From Alteribacter populi (GTDB taxonomy: Bacteria > Bacillota > Bacilli > Bacillales > Salisediminibacteriaceae), in contig NZ_KZ293963.1 of NCBI RefSeq assembly GCF_002352765.1, positions 2,068,368 through 2,132,367 on the forward strand: a DNA stretch of 64,000 nucleotides, given 5' to 3'. The position numbers and the translations under genes were made by a program. Every line of letters begins with the position of its first letter. The stretch's first letter is position 1. Below, piece after piece: positions 43,727 to 52,396 of the stretch. The notes under the pieces are model-generated. The model worked only from the letters and a program-made list of their open reading frames with translations. It did not search any database and was not told where the DNA came from.

Positions 43727-44608
43727 TTATTCACCTGCCGGAACAACGGCTCCGTCATATTGTTCAAGGATATAGTCACGGACTTCTTCAGAGCGTAACA
43801 CTTCAACTAACGTTTGAATTTGCTCAGATCCTTCATCTTCGCTACGGACGGCGATGACGTTAACGTATGGGTTATCTAAATCAGCAGATTCCATTGCAAT
43901 AGCATCTTCTAATGGATTAAGCCCTGCATCTAACGCATAGTTAGAATTGATTAAAACGGCATCTCCCTCACCGTTTTCATAAGACGCTGGGAGCATAGCT
44001 GCTTCTACATTATCCCTGAAGCTAAAGTTATTTGGGTTTTCTTCAATATCATCAAGTGTAGCACCAACATCAGCACCTTCTGCCAGTGTGATCAGCCCTT
44101 CATCTTCAAGCATCATCAGAATACGACCGTGATCTGCTACCGAACTGCTCATAATAATATCAGCACCATCAGGTAAATCATCTAAACTGCTGTAGTCCTG
44201 AGAATAAATACCGATCGGTTCGATATGAATTCCACCTGCATTTTCAAAATCATAGTGATCATTATCTTCAAGCTGTGACTCTAAATAAGGAACATGCTGA
44301 AAGTAGTTGGCATCAATTTCTCCATCTGCTAAAGCTTCGTTCGGTAAAATATAGTCTTGGAATGGGACAATGTCCAGCTCAATGCCTTCTTCTTCTAAAA
44401 GTGGTGCAGCAAATTCAAGAATTTCTGCATGCGGAATATTTGAAGCACCAATAGTTAAAACTGTCGACTCGCCTTCTGTAGCTTCTTCCGTTTCAGTGTC
44501 AGAGCCTGCGCCTGCTTCTTCTTCATCTGCTCCATCATCAGCAGTACCACAAGCTGCTAAACTAAGCGATAACGCAAAAATTGATAAGCCTTTAATATAC
44601 TTCTTCAT
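43727..44608 (-). CDS. metQ: Methionine ABC transporter substrate-binding lipoprotein
   Basis: A 293-aa NlpA/MetQ-family lipoprotein that binds methionine outside the membrane. The signal peptide ends in LSLAAC with Cys20 lipidated. An acidic linker rich in Asp/Glu/Ala/Gly (about 21-50) precedes the binding domain (ILEFAAPLLEEEGIELDIVPFQDYILPNEALADGEIDANYFQHVPYL). The long acidic linker is consistent with a salt-tolerant host. Third gene of metNPQ. Confidence 0.94.
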   Translation of the reverse strand: MKKYIKGLSIFALSLSLAACGTADDGADEEEAGAGSDTETEEATEGESTVLTIGASNIPHAEILEFAAPLLEEEGIELDIVPFQDYILPNEALADGEIDANYFQHVPYLESQLEDNDHYDFENAGGIHIEPIGIYSQDYSSLDDLPDGADIIMSSSVADHGRILMMLEDEGLITLAEGADVGATLDDIEENPNNFSFRDNVEAAMLPASYENGEGDAVLINSNYALDAGLNPLEDAIAMESADLDNPYVNVIAVRSEDEGSEQIQTLVEVLRSEEVRDYILEQYDGAVVPAGE

Positions 44609-44625
44609 CTTTTTACCCCCTATTA

Positions 44626-45294
44626 TTATCGTTTGTCTAATTTATGGGTTAACCGGTCGCCAAAAAATTGTACAGCAAATACAATAATCAAAATGACGAT
44701 GGTAGCCATTAATGTTACATCTTCTTGCCTTCTTTGGAACCCTTCTCTAAATGCCATATCTCCTAAACCACCAGCTCCGATAAAGCCAGCCATTGCTGTA
44801 TAACTGACTAATGCGATAGACGTCACCGTAATTCCCGAAATTAATGCTGGCATAGATTCAGGTAAGAGAACTTTAAATATTATTTCATTATTCGATGCTC
44901 CCATAGCTCTTGAGGCTTCAATGACGCCCTTATCAATTTCTCGTAAAGCAATCTCTACCATTCTTGCGTAAAACGGCGCTGCTCCTATGATTAACGCAGG
45001 CAATGCTGCAGATGGTCCTAGCATTGACCCAACCAATGCTCGAGTAAACGGGATAAGAAGCACAATTAAAATAATAAACGGAATAGACCGAAAGACATTG
45101 ACGAACACTGCAGTAAATCCATGAATGAGCCGATTTTGCCAAAGGTTACCTTTGTCAGTTAAGAAGAGGAGTAAACCTAAAAAAACCCCTAACACAAACG
45201 TAAATAATACAGATAATCCCGTCATATATAACGTTTCTAGCGTCGCTTCCCACAGACGTTCCCAGTTAACATTAGGAAATAACAATTCAGTCAC
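44626..45294 (-). CDS. metP: Methionine ABC transporter permease
   Basis: A 222-aa MetI-type permease with five hydrophobic segments. The EAA loop that contacts the ATPase is EASRAMGASNNEIIFKVLLPESMP near residue 130. Starts at GTG and overlaps metN by 8 bp. Expected to form the complex with MetN and MetQ. Confidence 0.94.
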   Translation of the reverse strand: MTELLFPNVNWERLWEATLETLYMTGLSVLFTFVLGVFLGLLLFLTDKGNLWQNRLIHGFTAVFVNVFRSIPFIILIVLLIPFTRALVGSMLGPSAALPALIIGAAPFYARMVEIALREIDKGVIEASRAMGASNNEIIFKVLLPESMPALISGITVTSIALVSYTAMAGFIGAGGLGDMAFREGFQRRQEDVTLMATIVILIIVFAVQFFGDRLTHKLDKR

Positions 45295-46312
45295 CGTGGA
45301 TCACCTCCACTTCAACTTTTTCGTTACGGATATGTGAAATTGCTTTGTCTAGCTCATCTTTTTCACCATCGATACTTATGAACAACGAACCGTATGAGCC
45401 GTTTTGCGTTGAAGAAATTTTCCCCTGCAGGATGTTAATGGTCACATTGAAGTTACGAATGAGTTCCGTCATAAGCGGCTTCTTGGCATCGTTTCCTACA
45501 AAGGTTAATTGAAGAACTCGTCCAATTCCTTCTTCACCAAAAAGATGTTCAAGAGCTTCTTCAGTTTCTTCAGGTTCAGTCACTTGCTTTACAAACTCTT
45601 TCGTCATCAATTCTTTCGGCTGCTTAAAGACATCAAGGACATTGCCCTGTTCAACAACTCGTCCACCTTCCATCACCGCAACACGGTGACAGATTTTACG
45701 GATTACATGCATTTCATGAGTAATAAGAACGATCGTTAACCCTAACTTTTCATTAATATCAACGAGTAAATCAAGAATGGAGTCCGTCGTTTTCGGATCA
45801 AGAGCCGAAGTTGCTTCATCACACAGGAGTACTTTCGGGTTGTTTGCTAACGCTCTAGCAATGCCGACACGTTGCTTTTGACCTCCACTTAGCTGGGAAG
45901 GGTAAGACCCCCCGCGACCTTCTAAGCCTACGAGTTTAATAAGCTCCTCGACACGCGCTTTCCGCTTTTCTTTTGGAACACCGGCAATCTCGAGTGGAAA
46001 TGCAATATTATCTCGCACTGTACGTGACCAAAGTAAATTGAAATGTTGAAAGATCATTCCGATTTCTTGTCGTGCAAGACGCAATTTATTTTTCGATAGC
46101 GTCCCCATATTTTTTTCCGCAACAGTAACTTGACCTGATGTTGGGCGCTCTAACATGTTTAGCATGCGAATAAGTGTACTTTTCCCCGCACCACTGTAGC
46201 CAATTACTCCGAAGATCTCACCTTTTTCAATCGTTAAATCGACGTGATCAACGGCTGTTACTTTCCCATCCCTAGTCTGGAACAATTTTTGAAGTTGCTG
46301 TAATTGAATCAA
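45287..46312 (-). CDS. metN: Methionine ABC transporter ATPase
   Basis: A 341-aa ATPase. Walker A GYSGAGKSTLIRML near residue 38, signature LSGGQKQRVGIARAL near 140, Walker B VLLCDEATSALDP near 160. The C-terminal ACT-like NIL domain (about 265-341) gives trans-inhibition by methionine in relatives. Starts at TTG with AGGAGG upstream. First gene of the operon, downstream of an S box. Confidence 0.95.
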   Translation of the reverse strand: MIQLQQLQKLFQTRDGKVTAVDHVDLTIEKGEIFGVIGYSGAGKSTLIRMLNMLERPTSGQVTVAEKNMGTLSKNKLRLARQEIGMIFQHFNLLWSRTVRDNIAFPLEIAGVPKEKRKARVEELIKLVGLEGRGGSYPSQLSGGQKQRVGIARALANNPKVLLCDEATSALDPKTTDSILDLLVDINEKLGLTIVLITHEMHVIRKICHRVAVMEGGRVVEQGNVLDVFKQPKELMTKEFVKQVTEPEETEEALEHLFGEEGIGRVLQLTFVGNDAKKPLMTELIRNFNVTINILQGKISSTQNGSYGSLFISIDGEKDELDKAISHIRNEKVEVEVIHGD

Positions 46313-46404
46313 GATCTATACCTCCTAGTCAGAGGAACTCAGATTTTCGTTTCGAGTCAAAATGTGTGACTGTAACGAATTTGTGTGTAATTTAGTAGTA
46401 AAAT

Positions 46405-46473
46405 GCACTACCAAGTCTTAATGGTGCTTATACTACTTTATTTCTTTGGAGAAGTTAAACTGTCTTAAAGTAC
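46405..46473 (+). repeat. Middle block of the dispersed repeat, upstream of metN
   Basis: Ends CTTTGGAGAAGTTAAACTGT, TTAAAGTACAAAAAA, matching 20870-20935 and ending exactly where the S-box terminator begins. Confidence 0.65.
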
Positions 46474-46509
46474 AAAAAACCTCTCTGCCAAAATGAGCAG
46501 AAAGGTTTT
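46474..46509 (-). terminator. S-box controlled terminator of metNPQ
   Basis: AAAACCTTTCTGC / GCAGAGAGGTTTT around TCATTTTG, with a TTTTTT tail on the minus strand. Confidence 0.9.
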
Positions 46510-46525
46510 CCAAATAGGAAATAAC

Positions 46526-46643
46526 CTTTCTCTCATCTTCCAAAGCAATTGCTCTGCAGGAATTGGCACCTTCTAATCGTTTTGATTAGCGGTTGCCGGG
46601 TTTCATCGGGCCAGTCCCTCCACCACTCTTGATAAGAGAAAAT
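46526..46643 (-). promoter_or_regulatory. SAM-I riboswitch (S box)
   Basis: Conserved elements in order on the minus strand: CTCTTATCAAGAG, GGTGGAGGGACTGGCCC, GATGAAACCCGGCAACC, AAGGTGCCAATTCCTGC and GATGAGAG. P1 is formed by TTTCTCTTATC and GATGAGAGAAA. High S-adenosylmethionine should lead to the downstream terminator and shut off methionine import. Confidence 0.96.
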
Positions 46644-46679
46644 TATTTTATTTATCAATTTACTATAGTACTAGAATAA

Positions 46680-46708
46680 ATCATAGCATGCGTAAAAATA
46701 TTGTGCAA
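46680..46708 (-). promoter_or_regulatory. Sigma-A promoter of metNPQ
   Basis: Minus-strand TTGCAC, 17-bp spacer, TATGAT; the predicted start is about 30 bp before the S box. Confidence 0.75.
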
Positions 46709-46763
46709 CCATTTTAACACCTTTCTTTGATATTACTTATTGTAAAAAGCGTATCTTTTTGCA

Positions 46764-46890
46764 GCTCCGTTGGCCTACATCTGCTCGCTTTCCGCGGACG
46801 AACCGCCAATCCTCCTCGGGAAATGCGCCCTGCGGGGTCTCGGCTAGTCCGTTTTTCCGCAGGAGTCTCGCAGATTCCGGCAGGGGGCTA
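46764..46890 (+). repeat. Palindromic GC-rich intergenic repeat, unit C
   Basis: Contains CGCTTTCCGCGG, CTCCTCGGG, CCTGCGGGGTCTC and TTTCCGCAGGAGTC in order, shared with the units at 47172 and (inverted) 47365. Much more GC-rich than the surrounding DNA. It lies in the 1.6-kb gap between metN and yusD, which has no real gene; a frame across this unit is a by-product of the repeat. Confidence 0.8.
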
Positions 46891-47171
46891 AAAAGACTAT
46901 CTTGTCGTACAGTAGGCATGAGGGGGGTCCTCCCATTTCATTTCGTTTGTTTGGTCACTTACTAAATTCATTCGATATTTGGGGAGGTGCTCCTTTTCTC
47001 ATTTCTTAGAACCTTGAGCAGCCTAGGCTCAGAATTATGAAATATGAGTATGTCATTAGCTCAGAAATCATTCATATGAGAAGCATATTATACTTCCGCA
47101 GAAAGTGTCGTGGTGTCTTCGGGCCTTTATAAGTAAGGCTGTTTTCTAAAAGATTGTTGTTCTTTGTAGAT

Positions 47172-47305
47172 TGATTTCCGCTCCGGACAGTCGCTTTCCG
47201 CGGGCAACACTTCAGCTTCCTCGGAAGCAAACCCCGCTTCCGGCGGGATCTTCAGTTGTTGCTTTTCCCGCAGGAGTCGACTGCCCTTCGCTCCAATCAT
47301 CCATT
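47172..47305 (+). repeat. Palindromic GC-rich intergenic repeat, unit A
   Basis: GATTTCCGCTCCGGACAGTC, CGCTTTCCGCGGGC, AGCTTCCTCGG, CCCGCAGGAGTC and CCCTTCGCTCC in order. Nested inside the long duplication copy. Confidence 0.82.
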
Positions 47306-47364
47306 ATAAAAATGAATAGCCATTGTTTGACTTCATCAATGTGATGAATTTACAAAGCACTATA

Positions 47365-47495
47365 CCAGCGAAGGAAATACACGTAGACTCCAGCGGGAAA
47401 GTGAAGACGTTGAGACCCCACAGTGAGCGCACTTTGCGAACGAGGAGGCTCAGCGCGAGCCCGCGGAAAGCGTAGTGTATTTCCGAAGCGGTAGG
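47365..47495 (-). repeat. Palindromic GC-rich intergenic repeat, unit B (inverted)
   Basis: Read on the minus strand it gives CGCTTTCCGCGGGC, CTCCTCG, TGTGGGGTCTCA and CCCGCTGGAGTC, in the same order as units A and C. Units A and B thus form a head-to-head pair. Confidence 0.82.
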
Positions 47496-47844
47496 TGATG
47501 TCGCAGTTTATTTCAGCTGCGAAGATTAAAAGCAACAATACATACGAAAAGAGCCATAATTAAAAGTGAAATAGTAAACATGGCTGATGCCTACATAATC
47601 TGAGCAAAGGGGATAATCATTTTATGAAATTCATTCGATTAATAAAGCAACCAAATGACAAAGAAGTTTAAGAAAATAGAAAGGCATTACTTTTGAGTTT
47701 CTTAATGCTCAAAACAGATAGCAACACTTTTTATAAAAGAAACTCCGAAAAAAACAACAAAACGTTCTGAAGATAAAGGAAAAATGCAGCGGCCAAGCGA
47801 ATCTTTCTATACTAACCTTAGCAGCTTAATTCAAAACAAAGTGC

Positions 47845-47912
47845 AAAACGCATGAAGCTAGACATCAATACGTAGATTTCTTCTAATTTCTTAACTCTCT
47901 AAAAAAAGGCGG
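47845..47912 (+). repeat. Dispersed composite repeat, copy h (short)
   Basis: GTGCAAAACGCATGAAGCTAGACATC through TACGTAGATTTCTTC and TTTCTTAACTCTCTAAA, ending just before the yusD ribosome site. Confidence 0.75.
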
Positions 47913-47919
47913 TGCAGCT

Positions 47920-48246
47920 ATGGAATCGATTCTTTTTTCATCTCTACAACGCATGCAAAGGATTGAACAACTGCAAAGCTTATTAAACCGAACAAATTTA
48001 GAAGTTTGTGTTATTTGTGATGAGAACAAGTGGTATTTTTCGATCAAAGGACAAAGAAATGATGTCAGACCATTCACCGGTGAAAAAAGTGACGTCGTCA
48101 TTGAAGGAAGGCTAGAGGAGTTGAAGCAGTTCTTATACGGAGATGACTTTTTGTTGTCCATGAAAAAACGCGGTCAAATTGGAGTGGAAGGATGCCTAAA
48201 TGATTTGCTGACTCTTGAGTCACTATGGTATTTAAGTAACGTTTAA
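47920..48246 (+). CDS. yusD: YusD-like protein (SCP2 sterol-carrier-like fold)
   Basis: A 108-aa cytosolic protein. The middle part (KWYFSIKGQRNDVRPFTGEKSDVVIEGRLEELKQFLYGDD) and the end resemble a small SCP2-type lipid-binding domain. Position after metNPQ corresponds to yusD in B. subtilis. ATG with AAGGCGGTG upstream. Ligand and role unknown. Confidence 0.65.
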   Translation: MESILFSSLQRMQRIEQLQSLLNRTNLEVCVICDENKWYFSIKGQRNDVRPFTGEKSDVVIEGRLEELKQFLYGDDFLLSMKKRGQIGVEGCLNDLLTLESLWYLSNV

Positions 48247-48355
48247 ATTGAGGGATCTAAAGCCTCCCACAAAAGTATTAACGGTTCACCTGAAGTAAAC
48301 CCAAAGAAGGGTCAGACCCTTGAACATTCACTAAGATCCTGACCCGTTTCTTAGA

Positions 48356-48691
48356 TTAACACCAGCCCATGTCACAGCCTTCCACATATGACTTTGGCTG
48401 ATTTACCTGAGGCGTGTTTTTTTTGAACACTTTATTATGGTCAAACTCAAATTCTTCACCTATTTCGTAAAGAGTATCCTGTTGGTCCAATCGAAGCCTG
48501 CCGACTTTTTTATTATCAAGGTAAAGCGTGATAAATCCTTCTGCGTCTAGTTTTGCATTGATTCGATCAGTCACGTCTATACGTGAGGTTTCTTCTCTAA
48601 ATGTGGAAGCATCTGAACCTGTACGCCCATTAAAGTTATTCACTCGTTGATGTTCTGGTTGTGGGTTGTTAAATGGTTTATTGTTATCCAA
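48356..48691 (-). CDS. YusG-like protein (DUF2553)
   Basis: A 111-aa protein starting at TTG behind AAGGGGTGG. The first 35 residues are polar and Asn-rich. The core (RIDVTDRINAKLDAEGFITLYLDNKKVGRLRL and YEIGEEFEFDHNKVF) resembles DUF2553/YusG, which precedes gcvH in B. subtilis. The C-terminus YVEGCDMGWC with two cysteines is unusual. Probably a small cytosolic protein of unknown function. Confidence 0.6.
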   Translation of the reverse strand: MDNNKPFNNPQPEHQRVNNFNGRTGSDASTFREETSRIDVTDRINAKLDAEGFITLYLDNKKVGRLRLDQQDTLYEIGEEFEFDHNKVFKKNTPQVNQPKSYVEGCDMGWC

Positions 48692-48906
48692 CTAAGTTCC
48701 ACCCCTTTCATGCATCCTTTCTTTTTAGTATGGCTTATTTAATGAAATATATAAGGGGGAGACTTTCCAGACCTTCATTGTGAATTCGCGATTATAAAAT
48801 GAACGATGTTTATTCAAGGCGATTCTCGGAATGTTTGTTTCTTTTTGAGTTACTTTCATCCTTTGCCTGACTTGCGTAACGCTCAATAACAACAACTAAA
48901 TCAATC

Positions 48907-48942
48907 TAAAAAACCATTTCCCATATATGGGAAATGGTTTTG
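48907..48942. terminator. Terminator after gcvH
   Basis: AAAACCATTTCCC / GGGAAATGGTTTT around ATATAT; 13 perfect pairs with T-rich ends in both directions. Confidence 0.9.
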
Positions 48943-48949
48943 ATCTTTT

Positions 48950-49333
48950 CTATTCTTCGCTGATCATTTCTTCGTATTGCTCTGCTGTCATTAATTTTTC
49001 TTGCTCTGAAGCATCAGATGGTTCCACAACGATCATCCACGCTTTTTCGTATGGAGATTCGTTAACGAATTCTGGAGAGTCTTCCAGTTCCTCGTTTACT
49101 TCAACGACCTTTCCGCTTAAAGGCGCGTAAAGTTCAGAAACCGTTTTTACAGATTCTACACTTCCGAAAGGCTCGTCTGCTTCTACATCATCGCCTACTT
49201 CCGGTAGCTCAACAAATACGATGTCGCCAAGCTCAGATTGCGCAAAATCAGTAATGCCAATGCGCACTTTCTCTCCTTCGGTTTTAACCCATTCGTGCTC
49301 TTCTGAATACTTAAATTCCTTTGGTAAACTCAT
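48950..49333 (-). CDS. gcvH: Glycine cleavage system H protein
   Basis: A 127-aa lipoyl carrier. The lipoylated residue is K63 in GSVESVKTVSELYAP. Besides glycine cleavage it is the lipoyl relay in Bacillus: octanoyl groups are placed on GcvH and moved to the E2 enzymes, linking it to lipA at 16368. Strongly acidic. ATG behind GGAGGGAAG. Confidence 0.95.
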   Translation of the reverse strand: MSLPKEFKYSEEHEWVKTEGEKVRIGITDFAQSELGDIVFVELPEVGDDVEADEPFGSVESVKTVSELYAPLSGKVVEVNEELEDSPEFVNESPYEKAWMIVVEPSDASEQEKLMTAEQYEEMISEE

Positions 49334-49463
49334 GTGTGCTTCCCTCCAAGTTTAAATTGGCTGCTAATTTTACGGCACAGCAATCATTATGTACGTATGT
49401 GCCAATTGTAAAACCATCCACTATCACTATAGTACATTCTTTATGCCATGAGCAAGATAAATC

Positions 49464-49820
49464 CTAGCCCCAATTGTATTCAAATGTATCTTCGTTAAAT
49501 CCTACTGTAACTTGCTGGCCATCAGTAACAATCGGACGTTTTATTAACATGCCATCTGAGGCTAGAATATCAAACAGTTCATCCTCGGAAGCTGTTTTTA
49601 CTTTATCTTTCAGCCCAAGTTCACGATATTTTTTCCCACTCGTGTTAAAAAATTTACGAAGCGCTAATCCGCTATTAGCATGGAGGTCCTTTAATTGCTC
49701 TTTTGAAGGTGGGTTTTCTACGAGATGGACGGCTTCAAAGTCTACGTTATGATTCTCCAGCCATGTCTTTGCTTTCCTGCACGTTCCGCATTTCGGATAG
49801 TGATACAATGTTACACTCAA
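49464..49820 (-). CDS. yusI: ArsC/Spx-family protein, YusI
   Basis: A 118-aa thioredoxin-fold protein of the ArsC-related group. CGTC near residues 11-14 is the redox motif. The later SDGMLIKRPIVTDG contains the conserved Arg-Pro stretch. Starts at TTG after GGAGGG. The CxxC resembles Spx/MgsR, but the short length and position upstream of gcvH match YusI. Function not established; RNA-polymerase binding is possible but untested. Confidence 0.85.
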   Translation of the reverse strand: MSVTLYHYPKCGTCRKAKTWLENHNVDFEAVHLVENPPSKEQLKDLHANSGLALRKFFNTSGKKYRELGLKDKVKTASEDELFDILASDGMLIKRPIVTDGQQVTVGFNEDTFEYNWG

Positions 49821-49884
49821 CGTTTCTCCCTCCTTCTCATGTTGTCAGTTCATTATAACTTTTATATTTAATTAATTAAAATTA

Positions 49885-50000
49885 ATGCGCCACTTTTATT
49901 AAAAACAGCGGTAGCTCGGCCGCATGTTTTTAAGTCTCAGTGGTCTTTCCCCCTTGAGACGAGCGGCGCGAAGGTAACGTCTGCTTATAAATTTATAAAA
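49885..50000 (+). repeat. Dispersed composite repeat, copy i (3' part)
   Basis: TTTTATTAAAAACAGCGGTAG, GGCCGCATGTTTTTAAGTC, CTTGAGACGAGCGGCG and GAAGGTAACG match copies c, d and f. It lies between the 55-aa gene and yusI. Confidence 0.82.
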
Positions 50001-50052
50001 AGGCAAAAGCTGTTCAAAGATTACTTTCGCTTTTGCCTTTCTTGATTCCTGC

Positions 50053-50220
50053 TTATTTTTTCTTTTTTTTCGACGGATGCTGACTTTTTTCCGCACCTTG
50101 TTCCCACACTTCTTGAATTAAACTAGAAGCGTCTTGTTCAGATGGAATTAGTTCGGTTGAAAACTCTTCAACACCCTGAAGCTCACGGTCAAAAATAAAT
50201 TCATTTTTTGGTTTTCTCAT
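50053..50220 (-). CDS. Small protein of unknown function near fadE
   Basis: A 55-aa protein beginning MRKPKNEFIFDRELQG, acidic in the middle and ending with a run of lysines. The ATG at 50220 follows GGAGGAG at good spacing, which is the main support for its reality. No membrane segment or signal. I do not recognise a family. A strong terminator separates it from fadE, so it is probably expressed on its own. Confidence 0.6.
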   Translation of the reverse strand: MRKPKNEFIFDRELQGVEEFSTELIPSEQDASSLIQEVWEQGAEKSQHPSKKKKK

Positions 50221-50300
50221 TAATATCTCCTCCTCATCATCGGTATTCAAGAAGTTAGTATCCCCTTTATATATAGAGAAAAACAATGAAGAAACCTTTA

Positions 50301-50340
50301 AAAAGTGCAAAAAGCCCCTTAAATGGGACTTTTTGCACTT
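50301..50340 (-). terminator. Terminator downstream of fadE
   Basis: AAGTGCAAAAAG(T)CCC and its complement around TTAAAT, with T-rich end on the minus strand. A second hairpin GGGGCAT / ATGCCCC lies at 50390-50409. Confidence 0.85.
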
Positions 50341-50456
50341 AAGAGAGGAGAATGCCCTTCCTTTAGATAGGAGGATTATTATTATATTGGGGCATGGGGA
50401 AATGCCCCAAAGTTGATAACAAATTTAACTAATAGATTTAGAATAGGCGAATGCCT

Positions 50457-52238
50457 TTAAATTACATACTTTTCTGCTTCAATAATCTCTGCTGCAATCT
50501 CACGTTTTTTAGCCACAACATTTACTGGCGTATGACGCGTTAACTTCTTCAATATTGCAAGCATTGTACGGAGACTGTCACCTTCTTCAAGTGCAACGAG
50601 AGACTCTTTGGCAACAGCTTCGATACGATTAACTGCTTCTTGTGTAAACACTTCTGTTAAGAGCAGCTTTTGTTTTGCTTTATCCGCTCCGGCTTTATTA
50701 ATTGCTTTTTCTGTACGCAGTACACAAGACTCGATGGAGAAAATATCGGAAACGATATCAGCTACATTGGCTAAAAGTTCTTGCTCTTTTTCCAGGTTTT
50801 CACCGTATTTCTGAGCGGCAGTTCCTGCTACCATCATGAAAATTTTCTTCGTATTTTCAAGCAGGTACTTTTCTTGCTCAAGTGGTTCATCCCCTACTTC
50901 TTGTGGCATCATCATCATTAATTCTTCTTGCAGGTCACCTGCTTGCTCAAGAAGTGGCAACTCACCTTTCATCGCTTTTCGCATAATCGTAGCTGGCACG
51001 AGCATTCGATTGATTTCGTTCGTCCCTTCAAAAATACGGTTAATTCGCGAATTACGGTACATTGTTTCAACTTCGTATTCTGACATAAATCCATATCCGC
51101 CATGAATTTGAACTGCCTCGTCAACGACAAAGTCTAAAACTTCTGATCCGAATATTTTATTCAAAGAACATTCAATTGCGTATTCCGCAATTGCTTTCCC
51201 CACAGCTTTCCCATCTTTTTGCTCATCATCCGTTAACGCATTAAACCCATCATCAATCAGTCCGCCAGTACGGTAGATTGAACTTTCAGCGGCGTAGGTT
51301 TTGGCTGCCATTTCAGCAAGTTTCTTTTGAATAAGCGTGAACTTGGAAATTGGAATCTTAAATTGCTTTCGCTCATTTGCATATTTTGCAGAAACTTCAA
51401 TTGCACGTTTTGCACCACCTACACATCCCACACCAAGCTTATAGCGTCCAACGTTTAAAATATTAAACGCGATAACGTGACCTTTACCTATTTCACCTAA
51501 AACATTTTCTTTTGGAACTAGCGTGTCCTCCAAGATTAATGTACGAGTAGATGAGCCTTTGATTCCCATTTTCTTTTCTTCCGGCCCAACAGAAACCCCT
51601 TCATAATCACGCTCTACGATAAAGGCAGTAAATTTATCGCCATCAATTTTAGCGTAAACGACAAATACGTCTGCAAAGCCAGCGTTGGTGATCCACTGCT
51701 TTTCACCGTTTAATACATAGTGAGTGCCAGCATCGTTTAGTTTGGCTGTTGTTTTTGCTCCTAATGCATCTGAACCTGAACTTGGCTCTGTTAAAGCATA
51801 AGCAGCAATTTGTTCACCAGTTGCAAGTCCCGGTAAATACTGTTTCTTTTGCTCATCTGTTCCGAAGAAAACGATTGGTAACGACCCAATTCCAACGTGA
51901 GCACCATGGGATAAAGAAAAAGAACCAGCTAATGCAAACTTCTCTGTAATTAAGGAAGAACTGATTTTATCTAAGCCAATTCCACCGTACTCTTCAGGTA
52001 CGTCTGCTCCTAGAAGTCCAAGCTCTCCAGCTTCTTTTAATAATTTTACGCTAATCTCAAACTGATGCTCTTCAATTTTATCGACTTCAGGAACGACCTT
52101 ATTTACAATGTAGTCTTCCGTTGTTTTTGCGATCATTGTGTGCTCTTCGGTAAAGTCTTCTGGTGTAAACACACGGTCAGCATCAATGCTTTCAAGTAGA
52201 AAACCGCCGCCTTTTAACGTTTTATCAGCTGTTGCCAT
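50457..52238 (-). CDS. fadE: Acyl-CoA dehydrogenase FadE
   Basis: FAD-dependent first step of fatty acid beta-oxidation. A 593-aa long form with an extra C-terminal helical domain (from about 400) as in B. subtilis FadE. Motifs: YALTEPSSGSDALGAKTTA near residue 152, QWITNAGFADVFVVYAKI, and IHGGYGFMSEYEVETMYRNSRINRIFEGTNEINR with the catalytic Glu region. ATG behind GGAGG. Third gene of fadNAE, separated from fadA by a repeat element. Confidence 0.94.
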   Translation of the reverse strand: MATADKTLKGGGFLLESIDADRVFTPEDFTEEHTMIAKTTEDYIVNKVVPEVDKIEEHQFEISVKLLKEAGELGLLGADVPEEYGGIGLDKISSSLITEKFALAGSFSLSHGAHVGIGSLPIVFFGTDEQKKQYLPGLATGEQIAAYALTEPSSGSDALGAKTTAKLNDAGTHYVLNGEKQWITNAGFADVFVVYAKIDGDKFTAFIVERDYEGVSVGPEEKKMGIKGSSTRTLILEDTLVPKENVLGEIGKGHVIAFNILNVGRYKLGVGCVGGAKRAIEVSAKYANERKQFKIPISKFTLIQKKLAEMAAKTYAAESSIYRTGGLIDDGFNALTDDEQKDGKAVGKAIAEYAIECSLNKIFGSEVLDFVVDEAVQIHGGYGFMSEYEVETMYRNSRINRIFEGTNEINRMLVPATIMRKAMKGELPLLEQAGDLQEELMMMMPQEVGDEPLEQEKYLLENTKKIFMMVAGTAAQKYGENLEKEQELLANVADIVSDIFSIESCVLRTEKAINKAGADKAKQKLLLTEVFTQEAVNRIEAVAKESLVALEEGDSLRTMLAILKKLTRHTPVNVVAKKREIAAEIIEAEKYVI

Positions 52239-52273
52239 TCGCTGTACCTCCTAATTTTTTTTGTACTAGAAGA

Positions 52274-52380
52274 TGTTCAAAAAGTTCGCTAAACTAGCTG
52301 ATTGATCGAGAATAAGAGCTCCTGCTAAATACAGCCTCGACCTACTCGGCTCTTTTTTTATGCTCCTTTTGAACACGCAC
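52274..52380 (+). mobile_element. Short copy of the 29.8-kb miniature element, inside the fad operon
   Basis: Reverse complement begins TGCGTGTTCAAAAGGAGCAT, continues GAGCCGAGTAGGTCGAGGC then TATTTAGCAGGAG, and ends ACTTTTTGAACAT, matching both ends of 29796-30063 with the middle removed. No clear target duplication. It lies between fadA and fadE. Confidence 0.7.
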
Positions 52381-52396
52381 TAATAGTGACCTAACA

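Larger units (their letters stand above)
47044..47623 (+). repeat. Segmental duplication, long copy
   Basis: Shares long near-identical blocks with 56159-56486: ATGAGTATGTCATTAGCTCA at the left, CTTCGGGCCTTTATAA in the middle, and GTGTATTTCCGAAGCGGTAG through GGGGATAATCATTTT at the right. This copy holds a 260-bp interval between CGCTTTCCGCGG (47201-47212) and CCGCGGAAAGCG (47461-47472) that the other copy lacks. Confidence 0.88.

Noticed and set aside
46737..46965. Frames of 60-68 codons on both strands
   Set aside because: They arise from the GC-rich palindromic repeat unit, in both strands at once, as expected for a repeat and not a gene.
46764..47495. CRISPR array
   Set aside because: Three units only, one inverted, long imperfect repeats, no regular spacers and no cas genes.
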